A DNA stretch of 64,000 bases from Chimonanthus salicifolius (taxonomy: Eukaryota > Streptophyta > Magnoliopsida > Laurales > Calycanthaceae). The notes under the pieces were generated by a model. It searched no databases, was not told the DNA's origin, and worked only from the letters and a program-made list of their open reading frames with translations. Position 1 is the stretch's first letter, and each line of letters opens with the position of its first letter. Position numbers and translations under genes: made by a program. Of this stretch, positions 1-12,100 are shown piece by piece. Location of the stretch: assembly GCA_013350335.1 (NCBI GenBank), contig CM023533.1, forward strand, positions 26,580,869-26,644,868, written 5' to 3'.

Positions 1-501
1 AATCCAATTATTTATAGGCTTCTTGGTATCAGTGGGCATTAAACGAGTAAGATGTTACCCCCACTTCATAGAATGAGAGAATACGTTGATCATTACCTTA
101 TGAACTTATGTTCTGATTGTATAGTAGAAATCTTAATTGCACAGTCGTGATGCTGGGATTTTGTATACCAAGATTGCCATGCCCTGTATTCTTTAATTTT
201 TTTTTTTGATGATTTCACCCCTCTTAGTCTTAGGCTGCATTTGGAGTGGATCAAGATTTTTTAGCAATTTCATTGGTAATTACAAAACTAGAAACTCCAT
301 GATGAGAAAGCACATTTTCAGTTGAAAAGTGGATGAAGATAAAATCAACTCCTTCTGTGAATGATTCAATAATTGGCCAACTGTACGATAAACTGGAGAC
401 TATGCTTTCTACTGGTGATTCGATATTTAGTCCAGTCTGAACAGATCCTTACTGCATAAGAAAAGGAAATGGAAACGGCTGATTATATGACTCTTTCTCA
501 T
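1..501. other. Spacer downstream of the PP2C gene
   Basis: No open frame of note. It should contain the 3' UTR of the PP2C gene that ends at 502. Around 229-255 there is a GGCTGCATTTGG-type sequence like the ends of the MITE cluster at 43926-44365, but no matching opposite end is visible, so it is only a possible relic. Confidence 0.4.
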
Positions 502-3500
502 TCATTCTTCAGATGGGTGTTGACTCTCCTGCAGGAAGAGACATACAACAGTACAATCATCTATCTTTGATGAAGGGAACTTCCGTTTCCAAGCATGAGA
601 TGCTGCATCCACAACTGCTCTTGCTGCTTCTTTGCTCTCTGCAGACCATACAATTGACACAACTTCCTCATTGCTAAGAACATCCCAGACCTGCATTCTC
701 ACACAATTTTCAATACAAATGAGAAGATAAAATAAAGAATTGATTTGGTGTCAAGTACAGGGCCATATAAAAAAATATCATCCAATCACTAGCAGGCTAG
801 AGTTTGGGAGTGGAAGCGGGAGTGATAAAGGTCTGATGAGTGGTGCCCCAAAATTCAGAGAACAGGACCTTTGCATGTTAAGAAAGGGCCACTTCATCAG
901 TATTAGGTTCTGTGATCATCAGAGATGTATTGTTGACCGATCTACACTATCGTGGGTCGAGAGGGAACCACATAAATCTCTGTGTTGTGGTTTGCTTCTC
1001 TTTGTAGATTACTCTTTTTTGTTTTCCATTATTGTTGTTTGTGTGGCTGAGAAAGTGTTTTTCTCCCAACAATCAGTATATGTAAATCAATGATGGGAAA
1101 CTTCAAAAGAAAGTTTCAATCCAATAGTGATTGTAATTCTGTTTGTCATCAAATTTGGGCCCTATGGATTACAAGGGAGTTCCCTTGGGAACTGGTATCC
1201 AAGATGGACCCATAAATTGCAATGATAATATTTTTGTGAAAAAGAAGAAAAGAAGAAAAACTATTGGGAAAAAAAAACTATAGCATAGTCAGAAAGCAAT
1301 CAAAGTCACAACCAGAAGGCTGTGAATTGACCCAGCACACACCTTTCACAGAGATAAAATTTTGTTTTTAAAACTCTGAAACTTGGATATTGAGATAGGT
1401 TCATACATAATAGAACCTTTTAAATATAAAATAATCTTAAATATTAAATTTAAATACCTTAAGGACCTTTAAGATTGTAACAGTGCTAATTTGTGGCATT
1501 CTGGCTCTAGTAGGTACTCTAAAATGCCCCAAAAGTAGATGACAGAATTATGGTAAGAAACACAGCTTAGAAGAGCTAAAAGCATTAAACAAAACTAAAA
1601 ATTCTAATAAAGACTTGATAATATATCTTCTCATGCAAAGAGCAGTTGATCTCAGGCCTCAGCTGCCTCCTGCCGATTTTTCTACATGGGATCTTGCATA
1701 AATGAGTAGAATAGATGAGAGGGAGGGTACTACACACTTCTGTTGGATACTAAATGTATGAAATAAAATGTTCACAGGGAGGGGTGTACATCACTTACCC
1801 CATCAGTGGCCAGTATTAGAAATTGATCTTTGCAGGTGATCCGATGACTGGTGATCTCAGGAGTTGCGATGATGCCATAGTTTTTCAGTTGGAAATCTCC
1901 AAAAGCACGAGCCATTGCAAGACCGAGGAAGTCATCATTGGGAAGCCACACTCTTTGAACACCGGGCTCTTCCTTTAGTGCAAAAATCCGACCATTGCTT
2001 TGCTTTATTCGTTCTGCTTCCTCTGTAAGTGGGTGATCAAGATGGTAAATTTCTACTTTTTCCTTTAACACAAAATGGCTCATAGGTCACAGACACAACA
2101 TGTATACTAGTATATATCAGTGGTTGCTTCCTTGCTGGTAACCCAAGACCTTCTTTACATGCATGTTCATTCAAGCATCTGGGATATTGGATTGGTGGTG
2201 GTGTAAGAAAGGGCACAATGGATTACTGAGTGTTAGAAAACATGATTTTGACTGGCTTTAGTAGAAAAGTAGAACTCAGAAAACTTACACCGAGTGGATG
2301 GTTTAGCTCGTTTTGATGATGATGACACCATCATGACAAGCATGTTGTGTATGCACCCATATCAGCAAAGATAACGAGTACAACCGAGAGACTTAACAGG
2401 TACTTATGGGGTACACTAGGCTTTAGATCTATCTTACAGCCTAGTTTATGATATTGAGGGGTTTGGAGAATGGTGAATGAAAGTAAATAGGACTTACGGG
2501 GTACGTTAGGCTTTAGATCAGTTGTAAGCTGAATAGCAGTTAAGCAGCCTTCATCAGAGATTGTCCCCAGAACTGCCCTTGAGTCACCAAGATTGGCAAT
2601 AACAAGATCTTTCCCCTGTTTATTATTTAAACAACACAAAATGAAAAGAAAAGTCAGAACTTCTAACTACCTAAAAAAATAAATAATAATAAATTTAGAT
2701 GATAACTCAAGAGGGTAGAATATGACTCATTCAAATAGTAGAACAGGATCTGATGTTCCAGATTGAGATCATAAGAAGTTCTGACTTCTTTGTTTGAAAA
2801 TACCAATGGCGCATTTTCGAGCAAATCCTTCTTTTTCATTATCAAAATTAAGGTCCACTGGCCTTTTCCCATAGAGGTTAAGGCATTCTATTGGACAGCA
2901 GTGTCCAATAAGATTTTGACCTAGATAATCTCTAGAAAAAACAATAAAATATTTCTAAAATCAATTTTCTTTCCCGGACCCTTGAAGAATCCATTGATCA
3001 TTTTTTATTCATTGCCCTTATTTTTTATTTTTCTTTATCTGTTTTTTTGGTTGGCCATAGTTCTGCACCTTATGTTTCAGGACTGCAGCACACTTATTCT
3101 ACTATTCGCATTATAGGGAACTTCTCCAATATTGTCCTATCCTTCTTTTATAGGAAGAATTATGTCATCTTTAATCAAATGGAGTCTGAATTTGAGGAAT
3201 ATGTGAGATTGGAGAAATGATTTGAGTTCAAAAATACTAGCTCATGTTAAGCAGTCTTCAGCCTATTCTTTTTTTCATCCAGTCTATATGGGCAGTGTAT
3301 GTTTGTTAATATCCTTTCCTATTCTAATCATAGTTAACTAATAAAAAAGGGAAAAAAGTAAAATAAATTGGAGCTCCAATTGATATATATAGCTAAGCTT
3401 TGGTGATGATGATGATACTGCCTTTGGTGTATGTTAACATGATTCAAAGTAAGATATCTGCTGCAAATTCTGTAAAATGATCAAACTTTTTCTTTTACCT

Positions 3501-4070
3501 GTTTAATGATGGTCACTGCAGTGGTTCCACTACAAGTGCAGTCCGAGTTCTCAAGAAGCTTGAGTTCCTTGTCCATGGCCTTGTGAGCACTGATGCAAGC
3601 CTCTTTCCATTCGTCAAACATATTCATATAAACTAAATTACATTTCTTATCATCTCCATAATCATCACCAGTAGCTTTCCTAAGCTCTGTGAAGGCATTT
3701 TTTTGGCTTAATATCAGTGAAGGCAGCTGGTCTCTCACTAACTTGCTCACTATACGACCATTTCTTCCATGCCCATCAAAGACTCCACAGAAAACTCCCT
3801 CTTCCATTCCATAACCCTTCAAAACAAAACCACCCAAGTCAGTTGGTGCAGAACCTAAATCTAGACAGACCCTTAAGAGAGATGTCACTGACATACCTGA
3901 TAGAGGATGGCAGAATCTTGGTTCACCCCTTTCTTCCCTTGCTGTGAGTAAAGAGATGCAATGCCTAGAATTCCACTGGAGCATAAGCTTTCTTCTACAT
4001 AGACAACGTTTTCATGGCCCTCCCTTATCTCTTGATTCTCAAAAGATACAGTGGATATGCAGATTCCCAT
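502..4070 (-). CDS. Protein phosphatase 2C (PP2C), five exons, 340 aa
   Basis: Ser/Thr phosphatase of the metal-dependent PPM/PP2C family. Exons on the minus strand are 4070-3897, 3816-3499, 2615-2498, 2022-1799 and 690-502. Every intron has GT-AG ends and the joined frame is open for 340 aa. Metal-site motifs are in the expected order: NQD (D52), VFDGHG (D72-G75), NLGDSRAV (172-179), ATDG followed by VWD across the exon 4/5 junction (D277), and DDCTVV (D322-D323). The protein starts MGICIS, an N-myristoylation-like start that suggests membrane association. The start is the ATG at 4070; the two codons upstream begin with TTG and were not used. It resembles the plant clade of PP2Cs that begin MGxCxS, though I recall those as somewhat longer, so the C-terminal tail is short here. 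A TATA box lies just upstream. Exon 2 has a diverged copy inside the BABAM1 intron at 12044-12306. The substrate cannot be inferred. Confidence 0.92.
950..1095 (+). mobile_element. LTR-retrotransposon-like remnant in PP2C intron 4
   Basis: The stretch from about 958 (GAACCACATAAATCT then TGTTGTG, TTTG, TTCTCTTT) resembles the R/U5 part of plant Copia LTRs. A similar stretch occurs at 59890-59945. No primer-binding site, coding domain or second LTR is present. The 117-codon open frame over it is not credible as a gene. Confidence 0.35.
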
Positions 4071-4117
4071 CTTCAAAACTGATACATTGACAATAAGTTC
4101 TTGATCCTTGACTCTTC

Positions 4118-4125
4118 TTTATATA
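4118..4125 (-). promoter_or_regulatory. TATA box of the PP2C gene
   Basis: Minus-strand TATATAAA, 48 bases upstream of the ATG at 4070. The spacing would leave a 5' UTR of only about 15-25 bases if transcription starts 25-30 bases downstream. Confidence 0.6.
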
Positions 4126-6819
4126 ACCCACACTCCCTTTCATGCACAAGAAACCAGAGGCCCTTCAACTTTTCTTTCTCCAATGGGGTAACATGGATCA
4201 ATAATTATGATTTTTTTTAATAGGATGTGTGTTATTTTAGACATTTGACTACCTCCACACTTCTCTAAAGGGGCAATCAAGTAGTTAACCATCAAATAAT
4301 AAACAATCCAGTAAGAGTTTTATAATATATAGGCTGACCAAAGTGAGGAGTTGAGTTAATTTGCAACCCATGGTGTCCCTTGGTAACTTGCACTCTTGCA
4401 CAAAGGGAGCTTGAATGCCTGATGATCTAAACATAGGGGGAGAGACTCTAGTCTCACAGTATTCCAGTTAGTGGGCAATACTCTTTAACTGCAATTCAAA
4501 AATTCAAAATTTGAACTCGACTCAATCCAATCAAGACAAGTAAATCAGTTCAGTTTTTCAACTGTGAGTGAAAAATTTGAAAAAACATTTGTCATTGCCT
4601 CAATTGGCTCAAAATTCTATTGAGTTGATTCGACTCAAAACCAACTGTAATTTTTTAACAAAGGTCAAACCCTTTGGTGAAGTCACCTGAGAACTCATAA
4701 TTGTAAAACTCGGTAACTGAGATACTCTAAACTCCTAGAATGACTTTATAACCCAAAAAAAAAAAAAAAATAGTAAAAAGAGTAAGCATGATCAAAAGTG
4801 GATTTTGACTCCAAAATTTTGTCCAATGATACTTAACCATTTCTACTTTTAATTAGAAAAGTCATTTTTCTAATTAATTTATAAATAAATTTTCAAATGA
4901 ACCAAGTGCACAAATAACACATATAATGGCTAAACAGGCCAAAAGCCCGACGGGCTTGCATGGGCTTTTTACAAGATCCAAGCCCCCTACAGTTTATATA
5001 GACAGGCTCAAAAATTTAGACTGAACCCAGCCCGACAGACTCACATATATGTTCAAACCCCTTCATTAACGGCTGAGTTAGGGCTTATGGATAAGTGGAT
5101 AACCCTATCGAAGTGTAGTATGACCCATAGGCCATATTAGAGTTTGGCATAAATCCTCTGGTAAAATATAGCCCCATATTTGGTCCTGAAAATAGAAAAA
5201 TGAATACCTTTAAGATATTGGGCTTTTTAGAAAATATCAGAATAACCAGTATAGTCAAAGTTTTGGCTTTTTCATGTTAGTTTAAATTATATATATAAGC
5301 AAAACTTTCAATAAATTCAGATATAGTACTATAGGTCAACCGCCATTCCAGTAAACAAAAAGATAGAATACTTGAAAAGTTACTTTGAAAAGAGTGATAG
5401 CACTTGTAATGTGATGATATGAACACCTACCATTGGTCCAAAAATTAGAACGTAGGTATTTTTATTATACCCAAATTTATTAAATTGTACACTTATTTAA
5501 TCAAAATATTAGTAAAAATACTTAAACCTTCTAAAAATGATAAAATTTTAATGATGTCATGAACTCACGACACAAATGTTTTAGAATTGTGGTGGTTGAC
5601 ATGGAACTTAAACTAGAAAAAGGGGATGTATTATTTTAGTGAAAATGACGACATTTTTAAAATATAAAAAGGGAGGTCGGCGTACAAAAGAATTAGAAAC
5701 TAGAGAGTAGAGACAATGATATTTGTCTATTTGATAAGTACTTGGAAGAGTGACAATTACAGAGTTTCAACAACTTTGAGATTGATTGGCTGCTTCAACT
5801 CTATCACCAACCCTAATGACTTATGACTACCTCAAGTTCTCAACTCTCAGATTATAAGATGTTTATTATAATCATCAATAACTATTATAATTCTCATGCC
5901 CTTAACTTTCAAATTAAGAATTGTTGAGAACTTTAGGTATATGTGAAAGGACATAGGCCTATCCAACTATACATTCACATCACCATTGAAAATAATAAAA
6001 TAGAAAATTATAGTGCACCATATATTTAAATGATTGCCCCTACCAATGGTATTAATATGGTTGTCCATTTGTATCGGTCAATATATATCGTATCAATCTT
6101 TCAAAGCATGGGCAATACTCTTTAGGTGCTATTAAGGGTCAATCGTGCCAACACTTTTAAACTGCATTTAAGATTTTTTGTAGGTTTGAAATTTGAAAAT
6201 ATTTTCAAGATAACAGAATCACATTTAGTAGAAATCAAGGTTGAACTGGATTCAACCTCTTAGAAGCGTGGGGGTTTAAAACATTGATACTACGTTGGAA
6301 CTCACATTACAATGGTAAATAGGAACTTTACTATCCACCCAGCTAACATGGTCCATGGTTGGCCTTGCTCAATGTCTGGTACTGAGCTCATAACAGATCA
6401 GGTACCATGGGTAGGCCCAACTCAGTTTTATTTTGGCTTAACTCAGTCTCTCAGTGTTTGTTAGATCTTTGAAACTCGCTCTCGTATTAGCAATTGTATT
6501 GAGGCCACAAACTCACAAACCAAAGTCAGAAAAATGGTCTGCCATGGTTAACGTCACCAACTGTAGATACGAACACAGCACCTTGCAAAAAGCCTTTGAT
6601 GCTAAAGCCTACTGAATAACATTAAATTTTATTTTTCAATGGCATTGGCTGTAGAAGCAGCTTTTATCATAATTAATTCTGAAAATTGTATTTCATTGTA
6701 ACCTATATTTTGTCCTCTTCTAATCCATTTTTAACACAAGCCACTCAATTTAGGTTGGGTTAAACCAAGTCACAAGTCAACTTTGTAATTGACTAGATAA
6801 TTTCTATATATTGTATTAA
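4126..6819. other. Intergenic AT-rich spacer
   Basis: No gene recognised. It contains patches with repeated gggctt, gactcga and cccgac words near 4490-4690 and 4920-5200, typical of degenerate MITEs. A weak copy of the TATCGG repeat lies near 6070-6100, and a poly-A run at 4755-4770. Confidence 0.5.
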
Positions 6820-6827
6820 TATATTTT

Positions 6828-7153
6828 GGGTGCTCATCTTGATATGGACATTATCTTTTAGGAGACACAGGTTTTAGTAAACTTCCCATTTTGCCCCTCC
6901 TCCATTCGTAGAAATCAGTTCACTTTTTAGTGAATCGATTTACTTATCGGTACACTGACTGGATCACTTGAAAATCGGTACACCGATTTTTTGAGAGTCC
7001 AAATCGGTGCACCGACCGGATCATTTTACACATAAATCGGTTCACTTTTCAATGAATCAGTTCACTGAAAAAGTGAGTCGATTTGTACAGGTGGAGATAA
7101 AGTGGAAAATCCGTGTCTATTAAAAGAGTATTCCCGTGTTAGGATGGACGCCC
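6828..7153. mobile_element. MITE with 8-bp target duplication (AATCGGT family, copy 1)
   Basis: The ends are imperfect inverted repeats: GGGTGCTCATCTT at the left, and GGGCGTCCATCCTAACA when the right end is reverse-complemented. It is flanked by an exact 8-bp direct repeat TATATTTT at 6820-6827 and 7154-7161, as for hAT-type transposition. The interior is built from repeated AATCGGT and ACCGATT words. A second copy in the opposite orientation is at 46923-47351. No transposase is encoded. Confidence 0.75.
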
Positions 7154-7177
7154 TATATTTTAAGCAAAGAAGCATAT

Positions 7178-7680
7178 TGTCACGCCCCGACTCGACCGGT
7201 GGACCCGGAACGCGATTGATTTTTTTTTTTTTTTGAAGATAAACTGAACCACAAGCATTCTTACTGGGCCGGATCGACAGTTAGGCCCAGCGGTTACACA
7301 TTAGCCCATCAAGTGGACTCAAACATGTACCATATGCTTCCCAAAAACCAAGATATAACAACATTAACACATAACATGTTCAAATCAAATCTATCGTTGA
7401 TTAATACAAAGCATAAGAAATCAACCATTGATTCATCATTCAAAACATTGTCTCAAATGGCCACATAGCCTATTACATCAATATAATTTATAAAATCACA
7501 TCTAAAAGTGGTAAATTACCAAAATACCCCTCCAGCTGAACGGGCTGGATCACTGAGCTCACGAGCTCGGATTGGGTCAAACTTGGGCTTCCCTTGAAGC
7601 CTTAGTCGAGATCCTCGAGATTAACCGGCTAAACGGGAAAATTAAGCTAAACCTCGCCTAATCTGGGGCAGGGTATTACA
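7178..7680. mobile_element. Short LTR-like element (deleted relative of the 3.2-kb element)
   Basis: It begins TGTCACGCCCCGA and ends GGGGCAGGGTATTACA, so it has TG...CA termini. It is flanked by CATAT (7173-7177) and CATAC (7681-7685), a 5-bp duplication with one change. Its first about 230 and last about 180 bases match the two ends of the element at 27956-31163; the central about 2.7 kb is missing. It is best read as a solo LTR that suffered an internal deletion. The left end is 25 bases from the MITE at 6828-7153. Confidence 0.65.
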
Positions 7681-7685
7681 CATAC

Positions 7686-9158
7686 ACAAAAATAGTCGGC
7701 TACTACTTGAGCATAATTAGCATAAAGAGTATATATGTATAATTCAGATAATTTGAACATGTTTATGAAGCATGACTCCAGTCCGTCCTAAATTAAAAGC
7801 CGATTTAATTTTTTTTTTTTTCCATATTAAATGATTGAGTTAGCTCTCTCATATTTTAAATTAAATCACACGGCTTTGAGTTGACCCCAACTCAAGTTGC
7901 ACCCCAGCACCAATTTGTGAAGGGTCTAAAATCCTACCCTTCAACAAGAGCCCCAAAAGAGGCAGGGATTGGGCATTTACGAAGTAGTGTAGGACCAAAA
8001 GCACAAAACAATTGGGCATTGAAGAAGTCAACCAATATATTGGGGAGGGAAATTTCTACCCCTTAGGCTTTCAAGGGTAGGATCTTAGTTAGGAGGGAGT
8101 CCAATAGAAAACTCATAAGAGGGGCAGCATATTCCCGATGGTTCTGCAAAGGAAGATGAAGGTTTGATAAGTGGATAAACATTCTTGAAGAGATCCATTG
8201 AACTCCATAATCCAAATTCTTGTCCTCTTAAGCCAATGAATGAAAAAGTAATTGATTAGCTTAGGAAGACTTTACATTATTGAATTTTGTGGTATTTAGA
8301 GGCACAATAAAAATTATGTTTAGAATCAGATTCATGTTATTCCGCCAGGTGTTGGATCATAAAAACCCGACATTTTTATTGTTTGTGCCAAATTCTTTAT
8401 TTTCACAAAAAGTGAATGAAACGTTGTTATGACAAGTGAGAAAAACCTTTCTTTTTAACTCGTTAAAACCTTTCTTTTTAACCTCCCTTTTCATTAAACA
8501 ACCTCTTAATGATCAAGTAGTACAAATCTGAGATTGACCAAGAAAGAGATTATCAGGTTGATCAACTTACCTGATAACCTCAGCTTTCAAAATGTCTTTC
8601 GATGTGTAAGACCCTCCCTCTATGGTTTGCTCTCCCAGGAAACCAACCCTATCTTCTCCCATATTTCGATTTATGACTTCCACAATTCCCATAAAATTTT
8701 GGCTAAGAGGCAAATTCCTTCCAACAATGTTTCTTAACCGCAACCCTCCATTAGTTTCTAGATGTCTAGACCTGTTCCCAGTCTACCAGATGACTTCTTA
8801 CATAAAGAAACATTCTAGCCATTCCAGTGTGTCTATTCCATAACCTCCCATCCCCACCCTGGCCCACCTAGCATGAAATGGGATGACAAAACTAGTTGCA
8901 TATGAACATGTTTACATAAATTATCAACTGAAATGGATCACAATATAAATAGGATATGATGTATCTGAAAGTGTTGGGAGTATTTCAATAAAATCTGTAT
9001 AGTGCAGCAGTTGGAATACAAATGTCTTGAAAATAGAACTATCAATACAACTACAGGAAAACAAAGCACAAAGTATCTCTTTTCAAATCCTGTACCACAC
9101 ACGAACCATGTATTGTGAGAACATGAGCCAGGATTCAACGTCACAGCATTTATCGGTC
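7686..9158. other. Intergenic spacer
   Basis: Contains only short open frames without recognisable motifs (for example 7881-8066 and 8534-8737). The 3' UTR of the BABAM1 homologue, which ends at 9159, should lie in the last few hundred bases. Confidence 0.4.
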
Positions 9159-12100
9159 TCATTGGTTTGATACTGAAATGTTCTCTTCACCAGGAGGCAC
9201 ATCAGTTGCTGGCGATTTCTTTGTCAGGGACTTGGGGATATCAATGTCATCCTGAACGCACCGTTGTTGTGGGTGTGACAGTAGCATACACATCTGCTTA
9301 AAGAGAACTCTTGCAAGTCCCTGCCCACTCTCAAAGATGTAGCCCTCGTACTCGCTAACATGCTCAAGGGCATCAACCAATGCATCGTATACCTTCTGCG
9401 GGCAGTTCTCGGCGGGGTTGGGCTTGTCATGGAGATAGACCACATCCAAGGTGAAGAGCTTCTGGTTTGCAGGCCACTGATGCACCGGCGGCACAGAAGA
9501 TCTGCAGTATATGAGGATCTGAAATAGTAATCAAATCATGTTAGGTTATTGGGGGACATTATATATGTGTAGTAGCAAAATCATCAAAAGATGCTGCCTA
9601 ACAGAGCCATTTCTCCTCCTAAATATAAAATCCAATCTTTGTTGGAAGTTTCAAAGGCATATCTCGATTACCACACATCCTCTATATATAAACACACAAT
9701 ATCGTCAAGTCAAGAGTTCGCCGATTTGACTCAAATCAGTTGAATTTGTAATCAAGAGTCTCAGTATGAGCTTAAAGATTAGTTTTAACATACCAATCCT
9801 AATACAGATAGAAAATGCAAATACGACTATGGAAAACTAAGAAAAAATTAACTTCCAAAAGTGTACAGGTGACAGTGGATAGGAATATCCTGCATAGAAA
9901 ATGTCACTTTTTGTTTTATAATTTTTAGTAAAAAAATTCTACTCTTAAATCATCACCAAAGCCATTCTACTACTGAATGAAGTACTATTAATAGGAAATA
10001 GGAGATTATTGTTCCAGCCATTCTACTACTGAATGAAGTACTATTAATAGGAAATAGGAGATCACTGTTCCAGAGTCACCTTTGCACTTTTGGAAATAGG
10101 AGATCAGTGTTGCAATATAAAGATTGCAGGTACAAGTCATATGAGCATCAGATTTTTTCTTAACAGTGACAATAATTTCATTGTCATATAAGAAAGTAAA
10201 AATGAGAAGATGCCTAGTATAAGAGAGTTATACAAGGCTACAAAAAAACATAAATAGGTTAAGCAAAGTAAGCCTATATACACAATGTTGTTCCACAATC
10301 AAAGTAAGATACAATAAGAAACCCCAACCACCCCATACACCCAAAGGCAGACCACCATCAGAATAGCGCCATTACTGGTCTCTACTTCTACTCCAACCTT
10401 CGCAAAGAAGTCTACATTTTGCAAGAATGTTCGCCGATCGAACTATGTGTGCGAAGGTGATTCCTCCTGGCTTACTCATCCTCCTAATGTCTCTAGCAAT
10501 GTTTACCAATTTCAATGGGGGGTCTTCCTATTCTATCCCAGGAGATGGCATTAGTAAAGTCACCTTCGACAATAAGGTTACCATCTCCAAACCTACACCA
10601 AATCTGAAGGGCTCTCCTAATTGCTCTCAGTTCCACCTTATTCGACTCTATAATCCCTAAAGGCTAGAATGCTAATCTCATCCTACCCCTTTTGTCATGA
10701 ATCACTCCTCCTATTCCTGCCGGTCCAGGCTTACCCCTTACTGCCCCATCCACATTGAATTTACACGAACCACGTGGTGGAGCTAACCACTGTATCTTAG
10801 GTTTCCTCTCTTTACCAATCCCCCTCATGCACCCTTCCCATGACAGATAGAAGTCCTCTGGTGCTAGTTCAACAAACTCCTTACAGACAAATAGCCAACC
10901 TATCAATAGCCACTTCGCCTTTTCAAAAACCTCTCCTATTGTCCCCAACTTACCCTCAAAGATTCTCTCATTTCACTCTTTCCAGATTGCCCAAGAGACC
11001 ACATCTAGAACCAACCTCCATGCCACCTTGTACCTACCTCTAAAGGGGCCCCCCGACCACTGTGAAACAACCTCCTCCACGCTACTCCCCAAGACCCACG
11101 AGCAGCCGAATAGATTTAGGAAGCGATGCCAAACGCCCCCATGTAACAAGTGGTCCACTGTCTCATCTTTTTCCCAACATAGTGGACACTCCTCCAAGGC
11201 CCCTTCCAGGAGGACACCCCTTCTTGTAAGATTATGCCTTTGTGAAACCTTCCTTTATAGAGCCTCCCACAAAAAGATTGTATCCTAGGAGGTATTTTAT
11301 TGTTCTAGGCAAGGTTACAAATCGGCAATGGATTCGGGTCTACAACATATGTTGTTTTGAGAATTGATTTTACCGAGAAGGACCTTGATGGATCCTTGGA
11401 CCAAATCTACTTGTCCTTCCTCAAGCCACAATTGAGTGTCCCCTAGGAGTCTTATCAAGGCCCGGTGGAGTTCCTCTTCAAACTCCCGTAAGAACTTTCT
11501 AAAAGAGATGGACCACTGTGGAGTATCATTGATCTCATTATAATATTCTCTAACCAGGGCGTCTCGATTCGGTGCAACTCTTAATAGTTTGCGGAAGATT
11601 TCCATAAGGGGTCTCTCCTCTATCCAGGTTGTCCTTCCAAAAAGAGACTATCTCCTTTCAATTGGTCTGTTGGACAAAACCATGAATAAAGTAATTCAAA
11701 AATTCTATAAATAGAGGTATTAAACGAGAAGATCTAGTCATGTAGGCACATTGTTGACCCCCTGTGTGAGCCCCAGCCAAATGCATGATGGTTAACAAGG
11801 AAGAAAAGAAAGGATGGGAAGTGGGAAAGTCTTGACGTGGATGGAGGGTATGTTTGTTAATATCCTTTCCTAATAAAATCATAGTTAACTAAAAAAGGAA
11901 AAAGAAAAAGAAATTGCAACTCCAATTGATATAGATAGCTAAGCTTTAGTTATGATGATGATACTGTGTTTGGTGTATGTTAACATGATTCAAAGATATC
12001 TGCTGCAAATTCTGTAAAATGTCTAAACTTAGTTTATATGGCTATGGTCGTATAGTGAGTAAGTTAGTGACAGACAGACTGCCTTCACTGATATTAAGCC

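Noticed and set aside
740..1093. 117-codon plus-strand open frame
   Set aside because: Lies in a PP2C intron, overlaps an LTR-like remnant, and has no domain.
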